A stretch of DNA of 64,000 nt from Clostridiales bacterium CCNA10 (GCA_003573975.1 AP018533.1:992001-1056000), one strand, 5' to 3'. Positions 33,101 through 41,115 are shown, counted from the first letter of the stretch. Notes: a model not told the origin generated them from the letters alone. Program-made: numbers and translations.

Positions 33101-33159
33101 TCGTTTAATTCCTGCCGGCTGGCTTGAGGAATCGACTGGTTCATAATCTGGTACTTCAT
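30106..33159 (-). CDS. adenine-specific DNA methyltransferase fused to SNF2-type helicase (DarB-like)
   Basis: 1017 residues. Residues 80-230: gamma-class N6-adenine methyltransferase with GQFFTPAKV, DLTCGMGSFF (SAM site) and VGNPPFNLYW (catalytic NPPF). From about residue 500: superfamily 2 ATPase with QWEQGSGKTLAGIA (Walker A), LCFDESDEMTNP (Walker B, DES instead of DEAH) and FKLLMTGTSTRN (motif III). Phage P1 DarB is a larger fusion of this type and protects injected DNA from restriction; similar proteins occur on conjugative elements. Own promoter at 33226. Confidence 0.85.
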   Translation of the reverse strand: MKYQIMNQSIPQASRQELNDKILYLIDNDLAESSGITREDIYNAYTGDGGLHGLKYSDFDSYYEYSSAKKEIENGQFFTPAKVCKFIMDCLNPGDTDIIADLTCGMGSFFNFAPMESNLYGCELDIKAYKVARYLYPKANLTYGDIRSYSPNIKFDYVVGNPPFNLYWWVDENQILSQLYYCQKAAELMKPMGIMALVVPSSFLADDFSDGNMIKELERNFSFLGQFKLDKGTFSSIGVNGYETKVQFWQRNSNQDGWTASPYSTQMFADGVSLNSAGVEQVRGSFLDGAQTLFRKNRSHILLELSQQNSVSSDFMYQVKKYLYAIKSHPALQEKYVKCCEYINKYYTQKQPADMSYKEWCRVRITEAKVLAYLRNTVRKQNAKKPQDVIRMVNYGYSIGYKAYSQKMSRSMSEQMKQPIPIYQIVYDQMDAAEFGCFAKMIRRRQKEYQIEQQPLSSMVMDENIGRFLAEFTVYDSENDEQIYLNDIQKHDLNLVLQKRNMLLQWEQGSGKTLAGIASGLYRMERQNAFCTWVVSSAISIKNNWDVVLQSYHLPYVMVNRIKDLERIQRGDFVIITLNMLSKYQRQIKSWVKAHGGKIALCFDESDEMTNPSSKRAKAVLNVFRRCRFKLLMTGTSTRNNIAEFFPQLELAYNNSVNMISWCQSVYRYDRYSKKDGIEEGLHEYPNENYGMPIPPYSKGFKLFSESHLPEKITVFGVAQRNQDIFNADELKKILDRFVITRTFKEVSGKDIKKIHQVAVRFSDAEREVYKTAIEFFERMRRRYFASTGNLRKDAMMRLIQQITLLLRISAAPNTVEEYHGGLPTKIAKVMDMLDDAKDEIVAIGVRHKNVVNAYADAIRDRFPNRPLFVVTGSTTTLAARRKLRKTLKESGNGILLCTQQSLPSSVNFEFVDTVIIPELHYNNSRMSQFYMRFIRYNSTRMKNIYFVTYLGSIESNQMQMVLAKEKLNLFMRGQDTDLDEIYERFGVDYDLLSVLMSREMDENGKMYLKWGEQNIA

Positions 33160-33225
33160 ATGCTCAACTCCTGGATTTTGTTATATGGATGGAGGCTTTT
33201 ACGGAGACCTCCAAGAACCGTCTCT

Positions 33226-33261
33226 GTTATATCTACCAGAGAAATAGGAAAGAAATAAACC
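33226..33261 (-). promoter_or_regulatory. GGTTTA-N24-TATAAC promoter for MTase-helicase
   Basis: Minus strand GGTTTA, 24 bp with GGTAGA before TATAAC. Two bases before it the repeated AAGGAATTAG-type element (33263) ends the previous gene. Confidence 0.65.
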
Positions 33262-33262
33262 G

Positions 33263-33281
33263 GATTGCTTAACTAATTCCT
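33263..33281 (-). promoter_or_regulatory. repeated intergenic element overlapping a stop codon
   Basis: Minus strand AGGAATTAGTTAAGCAATC; its AAT-TAG supplies the last codon and stop of the gene at 33273. Element and GGTTTA promoter are adjacent, so they are separate signals. Confidence 0.55.
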
Positions 33282-33464
33282 ACAAAGCTCTAAAAATTCC
33301 GGCTTTGTTTTTTCCTTGATTTCTTTCCACACATCCGAAAACGCAAGCTCATGCGTCCATACCGGCCTGCCCAAAAGCTGTTCAAGATACTGGTGCAGAT
33401 CGGCAAAGTCACACATGAGAACACCGGTGTATGCGGATACGACACACTTCTCCCGCTTCGTCAT
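33273..33464 (-). CDS. small conserved phage protein (DUF7736-like)
   Basis: 63 residues from ATG at 33464: KREKCVVSAYTGVLMCDFAD then LLGRPVWTHELAF. The start is characteristic of a short protein found in many Firmicutes phages and plasmids; function unknown. Confidence 0.65.
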   Translation of the reverse strand: MTKREKCVVSAYTGVLMCDFADLHQYLEQLLGRPVWTHELAFSDVWKEIKEKTKPEFLELCRN

Positions 33465-33468
33465 CCAG

Positions 33469-34371
33469 TTATACCTCCGTCCCAAGAAACTCATCCGCAA
33501 ACATACGGGCATACTCTTCGCTGGTGAAACGCACATCCACGCGGCCATTCTTGAAACACTTGATGCTCTTCACCTTTTCCATGAAACACTTGCGCTCCGT
33601 CTCCGTGGTAGTCCAAGACCATCCAAGAAGGTCGTGGAAAGCGGCTGGGATATAGTCGATCTGCCCATACTCAAAGTAGGCAATGGCGCGGAGCACATTT
33701 TTCATGCCATCCGCCAGCTTGATTTCATACTCGCCCTTGTGCCACTGTTCATGCCAGCTATCAAAAGAACAGGCATAGCGAGTGAAAGACAAGACTGCTT
33801 TCTTCTGTTCAAAGTCTCTCTTTCCAGTGTAGGAGTTCCACGCCTCTTTATGGCACTTTTCCTTCAGTTCATTGAGCGCTTTTTCCTGGAATGAGAAACC
33901 TCCAAGCTGGACAAAAATCTCGTCAAGCACCTGCTTATAGGAGATTTCAAGGCTCTCAATCTGCTCCGTATACTCTTTCGCATCGTCCTTGCTGGAGTAG
34001 CGCGGTTCTTTCGGGATAAGGTGTTCGATGACAACTCCATTGTCCAAATCCACATGGTAAGTCTTGCAGAAGTAGGAGACGATTTTGGCAATGAATGTGG
34101 CGTGGCTCTTCCGCAGTAAATCGTGGAGACTGGTCAGGCTTACGCCGCCCCGTCCGTCGTAGACATAATTGGTATATACCTCTCTGTCTACCGATTCCAG
34201 AATGTCGTTCTGTTCTTTGATGAAGCGCTCGGCCACCTTAATCATGTCCTTGAGCGCCTTACGTCCATGGTCATAAGCGGCCTGCTGCACCTCGCAATAG
34301 TGCTTATCGCTTTTTGAAATTCTGGATTCCGCTTTTACTTCCACGGCTGAAAACTTATCGAGCAAATTCAT
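33469..34371 (-). CDS. hypothetical protein (DUF4942-like)
   Basis: 300 residues from ATG at 34371. Long helical N-terminal half (ALKDMIKVAERFIKEQNDIL), then FSFQEKALNELKEKCHKEAW and a C-terminal segment rich in aromatic residues (AFHDLLGWSWTTTETERKCF). Resembles DUF4942-type proteins of mobile elements, uncertain. Function unknown. Confidence 0.6.
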   Translation of the reverse strand: MNLLDKFSAVEVKAESRISKSDKHYCEVQQAAYDHGRKALKDMIKVAERFIKEQNDILESVDREVYTNYVYDGRGGVSLTSLHDLLRKSHATFIAKIVSYFCKTYHVDLDNGVVIEHLIPKEPRYSSKDDAKEYTEQIESLEISYKQVLDEIFVQLGGFSFQEKALNELKEKCHKEAWNSYTGKRDFEQKKAVLSFTRYACSFDSWHEQWHKGEYEIKLADGMKNVLRAIAYFEYGQIDYIPAAFHDLLGWSWTTTETERKCFMEKVKSIKCFKNGRVDVRFTSEEYARMFADEFLGTEV

Positions 34372-34549
34372 CCGTATCACCTCCATCATTGTTATTCCCA
34401 TTCTCTTCCTTGTTGTGCGCAGCAGCGGCCAGCGCCTCACGATATGCGGCATATGGATTCTTTGCAGACACAATAGCCTGCGAATAGAATGCGCCGATTC
34501 CATCGTACAGAAGCTTCAAAAACATCAGGATAATCATAATTGTAAGCAT
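34355..34549 (-). CDS. small single-pass membrane protein
   Basis: 64 residues from ATG at 34549: hydrophobic LTIMIILMFLKLLYDGIGAF, then an Ala-rich and polar tail (GNNNDGGDTDEF). Overlaps the next start by 17 bp. Confidence 0.55.
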   Translation of the reverse strand: MLTIMIILMFLKLLYDGIGAFYSQAIVSAKNPYAAYREALAAAAHNKEENGNNNDGGDTDEFAR

Positions 34550-34562
34550 ATCGACACCTCCA

Positions 34563-35372
34563 TTAAATTCTATGTTTTGCAAGCGGCATCACCAGCGCAT
34601 GAACCCCAAAGGAAAAGTCCCAAAGGGTATCGTCGCTTCCAACCATCAGGAAAGGGAATGGCCGGCTCTTATTCCGGTTGAATCCAAGATAGCAGACAGG
34701 GTGCTTGCCCACACACTCCAGCGCATCACGAACCAACTGGGCATCGAACACACCGACGATTTCCGAACCATCCAGACGAACCGCCTTAAACATGACCTCG
34801 CATCTCGGATTGTAGGCCAGCGTCCGGCTGTTCTTTCCCTCTTCCTTGTGCTTGGCAATCTGTTCTTTGATGTAGGAAAGGTCTGGTGTATCATACCGAA
34901 CATCGTCCAGATCAACGGAGAAATAATCGCCGTTACCAACCTCATCCAGAAACACACGATATACGGCATCTGCTTCGTATCTCGTAGCATATGGGATTCC
35001 AGGCGCATAGGCGGGGAGAAACGCTGTTACGCCGCCGTCAGTGATTGCATATCCATGTTCGCAGAATTGCTGACCACTGACCAGGAAGCTCGATCCAGAA
35101 ACATGCGCGGCATTCATCGCTTTCTGTCCACGGGACAGGATTCTCTTCATTGCGGCCAACTGCTTGGCAGTACAGTGCATGGGATTGACCGGAGTGAATT
35201 CATATGCCCGCACTTTCTCTTCTGGAAGCTCGCAGTCATACTCCACATATCCCCAGGCATCTCCGCCGATTTCGGAGACATATTTTTTGTCATGAAAATT
35301 TTTGATGCTGATGACATTCTCTTTCGGGTAAGCGCCGGGAGTAATGGGGCGCTGGGTACTATAGTATCTCAT
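34563..35372 (-). CDS. hypothetical mobile-element protein with MRYYSTQRPITPG start
   Basis: 269 residues. The beginning RYYSTQRPITPGAYP and VSEIGGDAWGYVEYD is shared by many plasmid and ICE proteins of Clostridia. The second half (CEVMFKAVRLDGSEIVGVFD, SDDTLWDFSFGVHALVMPL) is beta-rich. No enzymatic motif. Confidence 0.65.
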   Translation of the reverse strand: MRYYSTQRPITPGAYPKENVISIKNFHDKKYVSEIGGDAWGYVEYDCELPEEKVRAYEFTPVNPMHCTAKQLAAMKRILSRGQKAMNAAHVSGSSFLVSGQQFCEHGYAITDGGVTAFLPAYAPGIPYATRYEADAVYRVFLDEVGNGDYFSVDLDDVRYDTPDLSYIKEQIAKHKEEGKNSRTLAYNPRCEVMFKAVRLDGSEIVGVFDAQLVRDALECVGKHPVCYLGFNRNKSRPFPFLMVGSDDTLWDFSFGVHALVMPLAKHRI

Positions 35373-36052
35373 GCTGTTTCCTCTCTTTCTGTTTCTGTCG
35401 TGACATCTTCTTCGCTTTCTTCTTCGATTTCTGTTATGCCAGAGTCATCGAAAAGCCCAACCAGAACACGCGGCTTATACTTTCTATCCGCCATATTGGT
35501 TTCCACTGCCTTGATCTCGCTGTCCAGGGTTTTCATGCTTGCCAGCAGCCCAGTCGATAACACCAGACTTGCAATTTCGAGGTGGTCTTTTGCGTTCCTG
35601 CGGCGGATACGGATTTCCTGAAGCTGTTTATAGAGCTTATAGCCATCCGACGCGCTGACATTGCAGAATTCAATCTTGTGAAGAACATCCAATGTCTCCT
35701 GGTCACACTTCGACACCTCTGCACCGTAGTATCTCGGCAGCGATGCAAGCTTATCAAACGAGGACAGAGTGGCGGACAAGAACGACTTCAGCTCTTCAAA
35801 CTCCTGCTGCGCCGTCTCTTCCGTGAATGAATAGCTCGTGTTGTAAATATCTGTCAGGTTGTCCGTTGACAGAATAGCAAGCGCTTCAATAGGAGGAAGC
35901 GCCAGTGCGCGGGGAGGGCAGCTCAGAAAATTTGAAGCGTTCTCTTCCGTCTTAAACTTTGTCGCTTTGCTGAGACGGCCAACCCATGTGGATGGGTGCT
36001 TGATATATTTGTTGGTCTGTTTATTGAATATGACGTAAGGCATATTTATCAC
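35369..36052 (-). CDS. hypothetical helical protein
   Basis: 227 residues. N-terminal VIFNKQTNKYIKHPSTWVG, central helical repeats (EELKSFLSATLSSFDKLASL, RNAKDHLEIASLVLSTG), acidic C-terminus. Start overlaps nothing; stop overlaps the next start by four bases (co-translation). Confidence 0.6.
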   Translation of the reverse strand: MINMPYVIFNKQTNKYIKHPSTWVGRLSKATKFKTEENASNFLSCPPRALALPPIEALAILSTDNLTDIYNTSYSFTEETAQQEFEELKSFLSATLSSFDKLASLPRYYGAEVSKCDQETLDVLHKIEFCNVSASDGYKLYKQLQEIRIRRRNAKDHLEIASLVLSTGLLASMKTLDSEIKAVETNMADRKYKPRVLVGLFDDSGITEIEEESEEDVTTETEREETA

Positions 36053-36061
36053 CTGCTTATA

Positions 36062-36763
36062 TCATTGATTTCCCCAGCTCATCCTAAGGATTTCGGCATC
36101 CGACATGAGATAGCCGCGATTTTTTGCGTACTTCTTCATCCAGTAGATTTGCCCATTGTACTTCACCAAGCGGCCATCGTATCCATTCCGATTATATTTG
36201 CGGCCTACCATGCCATCCGCAACTTTTTGGGCATCTTCATGGATTTTATCGGTGAAACACCTGGTATCATACTGAATGGAAACGCACAGGTTTTCCAGGC
36301 CGGAGAAATTCTCTTTGAGAAGTTCAAGAACCTTGTTGCATAGTTCCACATGCTGCGCCGCAGAACACTTCTTATTGAAGTTCAGCGTCATGTAGGAATA
36401 GTCTCTTCCAGTCAAGTCAGAAGTGCGGCATGTGGTATTGAAGTCGTTGCACCAGAAAAACAAGTCCCACTTGTCGCTGTCATATGGGACACCGCAATCA
36501 GAAAACTGGTATAGGACAAACGCATCGGCAAGCTTTTCAATTACCGGCCTCATGTAGTTAGAACGCATGACAGCGCCCTCTATGCAATACGCATTCCACT
36601 GCTCTCTGGTAGAGGAATCTGCAATGCGCTTGTTTTCCTCTTTCTGCTCCTGCGTGTATTCATAAGTCAGGCGGATGGAGAAGAGGTCATCCTCCGCATA
36701 ACCACGGGCAACAAATTCATTGTCCAGTGCATTGACATAAGAGTGATCGTGATTGATAATCAT
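36062..36763 (-). CDS. hypothetical protein
   Basis: 233 residues from ATG at 36763 (IINHDHSYVNALDNEFVARG). CRTSDLTGRDYSYMTLNFN and a C-terminal GRKYNRNGYDGRLVKYNGQ. No family recognised. Own promoter directly upstream. Confidence 0.6.
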   Translation of the reverse strand: MIINHDHSYVNALDNEFVARGYAEDDLFSIRLTYEYTQEQKEENKRIADSSTREQWNAYCIEGAVMRSNYMRPVIEKLADAFVLYQFSDCGVPYDSDKWDLFFWCNDFNTTCRTSDLTGRDYSYMTLNFNKKCSAAQHVELCNKVLELLKENFSGLENLCVSIQYDTRCFTDKIHEDAQKVADGMVGRKYNRNGYDGRLVKYNGQIYWMKKYAKNRGYLMSDAEILRMSWGNQ

Positions 36764-36779
36764 TTGAATGCCTCCCTTC

Positions 36780-36815
36780 ATTATATCTACCGCTCATCTA
36801 CTAAAAATCTTAACC
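36780..36815 (-). promoter_or_regulatory. GGTTAA-N24-TATAAT promoter
   Basis: Minus strand GGTTAA, 24 bp, TATAAT; 17 bp before the gene at 36763. It follows an intrinsic terminator, forming a terminator-promoter pair. Confidence 0.75.
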
Positions 36816-36821
36816 TTAAAA

Positions 36822-36855
36822 TAAAAAAGACGCTGAGATTTTTCAGCGTCTTTTT
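36822..36855. terminator. bidirectional intrinsic terminator
   Basis: 8-bp stem GACGCTGA/TCAGCGTC with A7 on one side and T5 on the other, placed after the stop at 36864. Confidence 0.85.
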
Positions 36856-36863
36856 GGAACTGG

Positions 36864-37103
36864 TCAATCATATATGAAGTTTTCTCTTCCGATGTACTCT
36901 CCAGCCTCATAGTCTTCATCACTGTAACCGGAATACCAGGTCAGCTTTCCATGTTTTGATTCAAGGTCGGCCAGGAGATTCATACAGTCTTCTTCACTGC
37001 CTCCGCCAACTGTGACATCGAACCCGTCTTCGTATTCACCGCACATTCTCCACGGTTCCAAGATATTGCTTCTGATATCAGAAATGGTATTGTTATAAAT
37101 CAT
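36864..37103 (-). CDS. small hypothetical protein
   Basis: 79 residues: NTISDIRSNILEPWRMCGEY and GKLTWYSGYSDEDYEAGEY. No family seen. Start overlaps the upstream stop by four bases. Confidence 0.55.
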   Translation of the reverse strand: MIYNNTISDIRSNILEPWRMCGEYEDGFDVTVGGGSEEDCMNLLADLESKHGKLTWYSGYSDEDYEAGEYIGRENFIYD

Positions 37104-37591
37104 TCATTCCACACTCCCTCAATGCCGAACGTGAATCTGATGATGCTATCCTTGATACCGGACATAAAAACGCTATCCGCCATTGCGCACATGGCAGTGA
37201 ACACCTTTAGCTCCTGTCCACGAAGAGAAGCCAGACGGCGAATCTCCATCGTGATAATGGCATTGGGATGAGAACTGGACACCGGCTCTATATCAATGTC
37301 CACGACTTCCATGCTATGGGCTTTCATCCACCGCGCCGCCATGGAAACTTTTTCGTGTCGCTGCACCTTGCTTAAATCGGCTACGCGGCCATTGAAAAAC
37401 TCATTGTCGGTTAGAATCCTGTCCAGCTCTTCGTCTGAAAAGAAATCCCGGACATCCACATCCGCCTCACGGGATTGCTTTACTTTTTCCTGATAATCCG
37501 CCTCCGCCTTTTCCTTGGCCTGGGCGATACGAGCGGCCATACCGCCGCCGTTGAATACATCCGACATGTCAATCACCTTGCTGTTTACCAT
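37100..37591 (-). CDS. hypothetical protein
   Basis: 163 residues. Charged N-terminal coiled region (AARIAQAKEKAEADYQEKV), FSDEELDRILTDNEFFNGRV, and a beta-rich C-terminus (SIIRFTFGIEGVW). Unknown. Confidence 0.55.
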   Translation of the reverse strand: MVNSKVIDMSDVFNGGGMAARIAQAKEKAEADYQEKVKQSREADVDVRDFFSDEELDRILTDNEFFNGRVADLSKVQRHEKVSMAARWMKAHSMEVVDIDIEPVSSSHPNAIITMEIRRLASLRGQELKVFTAMCAMADSVFMSGIKDSIIRFTFGIEGVWNE

Positions 37592-37602
37592 ATTGCCTCC
37601 AT

Positions 37603-37631
37603 ATTATATCAAAAACTTATTGAATCCACAA
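37603..37631 (-). promoter_or_regulatory. promoter candidate TTGTGG-N17-TATAAT
   Basis: TATAAT is good but the GGTTAA box is missing; weaker than its neighbours. Feeds the gene starting at 37591. Confidence 0.4.
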
Positions 37632-37635
37632 CTGC

Positions 37636-38178
37636 TTATCTTCTGGGAGCGACGGCCTGCAAAAGTCTGGAGCGGTTTGTGTTTTCCACCTGTCCATACA
37701 GAGCGGCTCCGTTGCCAAACCGCGCCCTTAGATACAGCTCGTCAAATCCGTATTCCTTTGCCAGCTTCCGCAGAATCCGACACACCTTATTGACCTCGCT
37801 ATTGTATCGGCGAATCGCTACGCTGCGGTACATATCAAAGTAATATCGGCAGTCCTCGTTGTCCATCTCCGTTGGGTCATCTGTGGTTTCCACATAAAAC
37901 TGGACACCATAATAATGCCCAGGCAAAACGGAAATCTTGTGGAAAACCAGACTTTCGTTGACATCATCATCAAGACGGGATTCAATATCCGAAACGGTTT
38001 CCTGAACCTCGATCTCGTCAACGAATATTTCTTCCTCAAGCTCTCCGCCGCACTCTTCGCACACATCGTTGTCGCTATCCTGGTATAATCCGCAATGCTT
38101 GCAGCATTTAATTTCGGAAGTAAACTCCCTTGCAAAGAGAGGAAAGCTTTCCATCGTCATGTAGTTTGCAGTTGCCAT
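37636..38178 (-). CDS. zinc-ribbon hypothetical protein
   Basis: 180 residues. CKHCGLYQDSDNDVCEECGG is a zinc ribbon at residues 25-45, then an acidic stretch and a C-terminal helical domain (SEVNKVCRILRKLAKEYGF). Unknown function. Confidence 0.6.
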   Translation of the reverse strand: MATANYMTMESFPLFAREFTSEIKCCKHCGLYQDSDNDVCEECGGELEEEIFVDEIEVQETVSDIESRLDDDVNESLVFHKISVLPGHYYGVQFYVETTDDPTEMDNEDCRYYFDMYRSVAIRRYNSEVNKVCRILRKLAKEYGFDELYLRARFGNGAALYGQVENTNRSRLLQAVAPRR

Positions 38179-38195
38179 CTGAAATACCTCCTTCT

Positions 38196-38231
38196 ATTAT
38201 ATCATCCGCCGAACACGGGGAATTCTTAACC
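38196..38231 (-). promoter_or_regulatory. GGTTAA-N24-TATAAT promoter
   Basis: Minus strand; 18 bp before the gene at 38178. A GC hairpin (38252-38269) lies just upstream. Confidence 0.72.
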
Positions 38232-38251
38232 AGATAATTAAATTATCCGCA

Positions 38252-38283
38252 GACCGCCTTGCGGCGGTTTCGTCGTTTACGAC
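38252..38283. terminator. GC-rich hairpin and palindrome, terminator candidate
   Basis: ACCGCC-TTGC-GGCGGT hairpin, then the palindrome GTCGTTTACGAC. It follows the stop at 38297 in minus-strand sense, but the T run is weak. Confidence 0.45.
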
Positions 38284-38296
38284 TCATCAGTGCGGC

Positions 38297-38740
38297 TTAC
38301 CAAACATCGCCCCAGCCAGGCTGATTGGACAGCTCATTAAATTCTTTCTCCAGCTTATCGGCCTCATCCTGTTCGCCCTCGTCCGGGTAATCGGAAACGT
38401 CCAGATCATACACATCCACATCAACGCCAGCGTTGGAGATGACGGACTGAACCATTCCTTCATGCACCTTGATTGCGACCTGGACATCCATGTTCTTCTC
38501 ATGAATTTCCCAATGCTCGAACTCGTTCTTGCAGTAGTCGCTAATGCTTGCGCTGATATCGCTGCATTCCCAGCTCTGTTCGTCGTTCTGTTCGCTTCCG
38601 GCATCAATGCCCCATTCCTTGAGCGCGGCCTGCCAGAAATTACGCATGGATTTCTGCGCTTCCTCCTTGCTCAGAAAAGCATCCATGTATACGCCCCAGC
38701 TATCGCAGTCCATCACATGAACCAGTAAATAAATTTTCAT
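38297..38740 (-). CDS. hypothetical protein
   Basis: 147 residues from ATG at 38740: KIYLLVHVMDCDSWGVYMDA then VQVAIKVHEGMVQSVISNAG and an acidic tail. A similar start (IYLLVHxD) is seen in small phage proteins; role unknown. Confidence 0.6.
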   Translation of the reverse strand: MKIYLLVHVMDCDSWGVYMDAFLSKEEAQKSMRNFWQAALKEWGIDAGSEQNDEQSWECSDISASISDYCKNEFEHWEIHEKNMDVQVAIKVHEGMVQSVISNAGVDVDVYDLDVSDYPDEGEQDEADKLEKEFNELSNQPGWGDVW

Positions 38741-38778
38741 CTTCAGCACCTCTATTATTAAACTCATAAGAGAAGAGG

Positions 38779-38804
38779 AAGCCCTCAAATTTTCATGAGG
38801 GCTT
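38779..38804. terminator. hairpin terminator overlapping a stop codon
   Basis: AAGCCCTCA/TGAGGGCTT, 9-bp stem spanning the TGA at 38785. Confidence 0.6.
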
Positions 38805-38997
38805 CAAACTCTTTCTTTCTCTTCTGTTCTATTTCCTCCACGCGGTTAGGAAGAAAGTTCATCATCTTTGCATATTCTAAAGCTTCAGACTTGGCTTTTG
38901 ATATGCTCCCGCAGACTGGTATGCACGGATACCCTTTTGCATGAGCATACCACATACCAGACTTGGGATCTTTGCTTACAGTATACGCACGGGTCAT
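38785..38997 (-). CDS. small hypothetical protein downstream of DUF932 gene
   Basis: 70 residues from ATG at 38997, sharing the A of the DUF932 stop (TAATG). VSKDPKSGMWYAHAKGYP, then a basic helix. Co-translated with DUF932. Confidence 0.6.
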   Translation of the reverse strand: MTRAYTVSKDPKSGMWYAHAKGYPCIPVCGSISKAKSEALEYAKMMNFLPNRVEEIEQKRKKEFEALMKI

Positions 38998-39923
38998 TAT
39001 CGAACACCAACCAGGCTGGTCATGCGATCCAGCAGCTTGTGGCCGTCCATGATACGCCCCCAGTTGTTTTCCTGATAGCTCTTGGAGGCGCGACGGGGAG
39101 CGGAGTGGGAAACCATGTCGCTCATTGCGTTTACTACACCCCAGCCGGTGTTCAGGAACTGGGCGATATCCGGGCGCAGGTAACAAATCATGAACTCATC
39201 CTTGGCTTTCTGAACGCTGTTCTTCTTGCGGTCAGAATCGTTCTCATCCACAGGGAACATCTCGTCCAGCAGCTTGTTCAGCTCGTCATCCGTGACCTTG
39301 GTATTCGCCAGCCGGTCGGCATACTCGGCCAGCTCGCCCATGTAGGAATCCGCCATCTCCAGGCACATCCGCGCCTCCTGCATCTTGTGGTCGATATCTC
39401 CAACATGCTTGGTAGACCAGCTACGGGAAGCAGTATTCAGCGCCAGGTTCAGGGTATTGTTGCACACCACGCGGATGGGGGTCATGCACACGCGGATAGC
39501 ACCGGAACCATCATGGGTATTGGAGAAGCAAAGATACGGCTCCACATCATCACCCACAATCTTCTGAGCGGGCATCCGTGCCAGCAACCAGATTTTTTTG
39601 CCATTCTGAAGACTGCCAGCGGTTTCATAGCGGACATCGCCGCCAATCAGCTCGTCGGTAAAGCTGAACGCCTCCGCATTCTGCACGATCTGGTAGCGGT
39701 CAGATACGACCCCCAGCACAGCGCCGTCAGAGCTACGGACATTGGCCTTGAAGTTCTCGATTTTCGCACCGCCGCACACCTGAATGCTTCTCTGCTTTAC
39801 CTCCCAGTCCAGGCCAGCCAGACGGAGCGCATCAGCACTGGTGGGCGCTTCCTCAACGCAAGTCCCAAGGCCGTGCCACGGCTTCTCACGAACATAAAAC
39901 ATAGTCTCAACATTTGCTGCCAT
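38997..39923 (-). CDS. DUF932 / TIGR03299-family phage-plasmid protein
   Basis: 308 residues. FYVREKPWHGLGTCVEEAP, GVVSDRYQIVQNAEAF, CMTPIRVVCNNTLNLAL and KHVGDIDHKMQEAR are the classic blocks. Widespread on plasmids and phages; no proven biochemical role. Own promoter at 39978. Confidence 0.88.
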   Translation of the reverse strand: MAANVETMFYVREKPWHGLGTCVEEAPTSADALRLAGLDWEVKQRSIQVCGGAKIENFKANVRSSDGAVLGVVSDRYQIVQNAEAFSFTDELIGGDVRYETAGSLQNGKKIWLLARMPAQKIVGDDVEPYLCFSNTHDGSGAIRVCMTPIRVVCNNTLNLALNTASRSWSTKHVGDIDHKMQEARMCLEMADSYMGELAEYADRLANTKVTDDELNKLLDEMFPVDENDSDRKKNSVQKAKDEFMICYLRPDIAQFLNTGWGVVNAMSDMVSHSAPRRASKSYQENNWGRIMDGHKLLDRMTSLVGVR

Positions 39924-39977
39924 TTGAATTACCTCCTAAGTATTTTGGTTGTAGGTTGTAGGTGAATTTGTCTTCCT

Positions 39978-40013
39978 ATTACATCTACCGCTTGAGCGCG
40001 GAAAAAATAAACC
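39978..40013 (-). promoter_or_regulatory. GGTTTA-N24-TGTAAT promoter
   Basis: Minus strand; feeds the DUF932 gene 55 bp away. Confidence 0.7.
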
Positions 40014-40025
40014 AACTGCTAAAAT

Positions 40026-40247
40026 TTATTTTTCATCGCACAGAATCAAGACTTCATCCTTGCTCCAGCCATTCTCTTCGCAGGCTTTCCAATCGTCCTC
40101 CGAAAAGTCCAGGGTGGAGCCGACGCTGCTATGGTAGTCCATGATAGCATAGGGGAGACCTTCATCCTCCCATTGCCAATCCAATACGCCATAGCGCTGG
40201 AGATACCACGTCTTGCTTTCTTCAATTTTCTTTCGCAGAGTAATCAT
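40026..40247 (-). CDS. small hypothetical protein
   Basis: 73 residues: ESKTWYLQRYGVLDWQWED and SEDDWKACEENGWSKDEVL. Acidic, tryptophan-rich. Start overlaps the upstream stop by one base. Confidence 0.55.
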   Translation of the reverse strand: MITLRKKIEESKTWYLQRYGVLDWQWEDEGLPYAIMDYHSSVGSTLDFSEDDWKACEENGWSKDEVLILCDEK

Positions 40248-40705
40248 CAGAACACATCCTCATCCAGCAGAATCTCCGCAATATTGATGGAATCCACACC
40301 GGTCATATCGATTTTATCAACCAGCTTTTTCATGGCCTCCTGCCTGGAATTTGCGGATACGATATAGCCACGCGACTGATTGCAAAAGCGGACAACGACG
40401 GAGAATTTCGGGATATAAACATCCTCCATGAATTCCTCTTTCGTCAGGCCGTCCACTACATCCTTGCCACAAACAGGGCAGGGGCAGAAGGTATGGCCGG
40501 GGGCAACCTCTTCTGACTGCAAAATGTCGGTGGAGAACCAGCGACCGCAGCCCTCGCAATTGGTAATGGCATTTACTTCCCACTCTTGATCGTGGCACTG
40601 CTCACACTCGATATATTCGCGGTCAGTCCCCTCGTTGATGGTATAAACGGTATCTTCATCCTCATTGATAACGCGGCCGCACACAGCACAAATCTTAATC
40701 TTCAT
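40247..40705 (-). CDS. zinc-finger hypothetical protein
   Basis: 152 residues with four Cys pairs: CAVCGR, CEQCHD, CEGCGR and CPCPVCGK, so probably two zinc ribbons in the first 85 residues. C-terminal part SRGYIVSANSRQEAMKKLV resembles small phage modules of unknown role. Confidence 0.65.
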   Translation of the reverse strand: MKIKICAVCGRVINEDEDTVYTINEGTDREYIECEQCHDQEWEVNAITNCEGCGRWFSTDILQSEEVAPGHTFCPCPVCGKDVVDGLTKEEFMEDVYIPKFSVVVRFCNQSRGYIVSANSRQEAMKKLVDKIDMTGVDSINIAEILLDEDVF

Positions 40706-40721
40706 TTGAAAAGCACCTCCT

Positions 40722-40757
40722 ATTATATCTACCGCTATAAATGCGCAAAAATAAACC
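40722..40757 (-). promoter_or_regulatory. GGTTTA-N24-TATAAT promoter (clearest copy)
   Basis: Minus strand GGTTTATTTTTG, then 18 bp ending GGTAGA, then TATAATAGGAGG, so the box runs into the ribosome site of the gene at 40705. There is no TTGACA at the -35 distance (TTTTGC instead), which suggests help from an activator at the GGTTTA box. Confidence 0.78.
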
Positions 40758-40826
40758 GCTTATAAAAAATAAGCGGTGAAATATGGGGTAGGGTTTTTGA
40801 ACGGAACCCTCCAAAACCGTATCATA

Positions 40827-41099
40827 TCAGGCCGGCACAGCTTCCACCTCCGTCTCATTCTTTACAGCGCTGAGCCGTGCCTTTTCAGCGGCTTCAGCCG
40901 CAGCCTGACGCTGCCGGTCATACCGCTTGACGCGCTTCTCAAATTCCGCATCGGAATCCATCGGCATGTTGCAGGTTTTTCCGCCAGCCTTGCCGATAAC
41001 TCCCTTGGCAGGAGCGGCGGGCATCACATCGTTTTTGAAAACCACGCCATGCACACCGGCATATTTTCCCAGGCCAGACTTCTTCGGATTGCTATTCAT
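40827..41099 (-). CDS. small basic hypothetical protein
   Basis: 90 residues from ATG at 41099: SNPKKSGLGKYAGVHGVV then an Ala/Glu-rich helix (RQRQAAAEAAEKARLSAV). Possibly nucleic-acid binding by composition; unproven. Confidence 0.55.
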   Translation of the reverse strand: MNSNPKKSGLGKYAGVHGVVFKNDVMPAAPAKGVIGKAGGKTCNMPMDSDAEFEKRVKRYDRQRQAAAEAAEKARLSAVKNETEVEAVPA

Positions 41100-41115
41100 A
41101 TTCAGTTCCTCCTTA

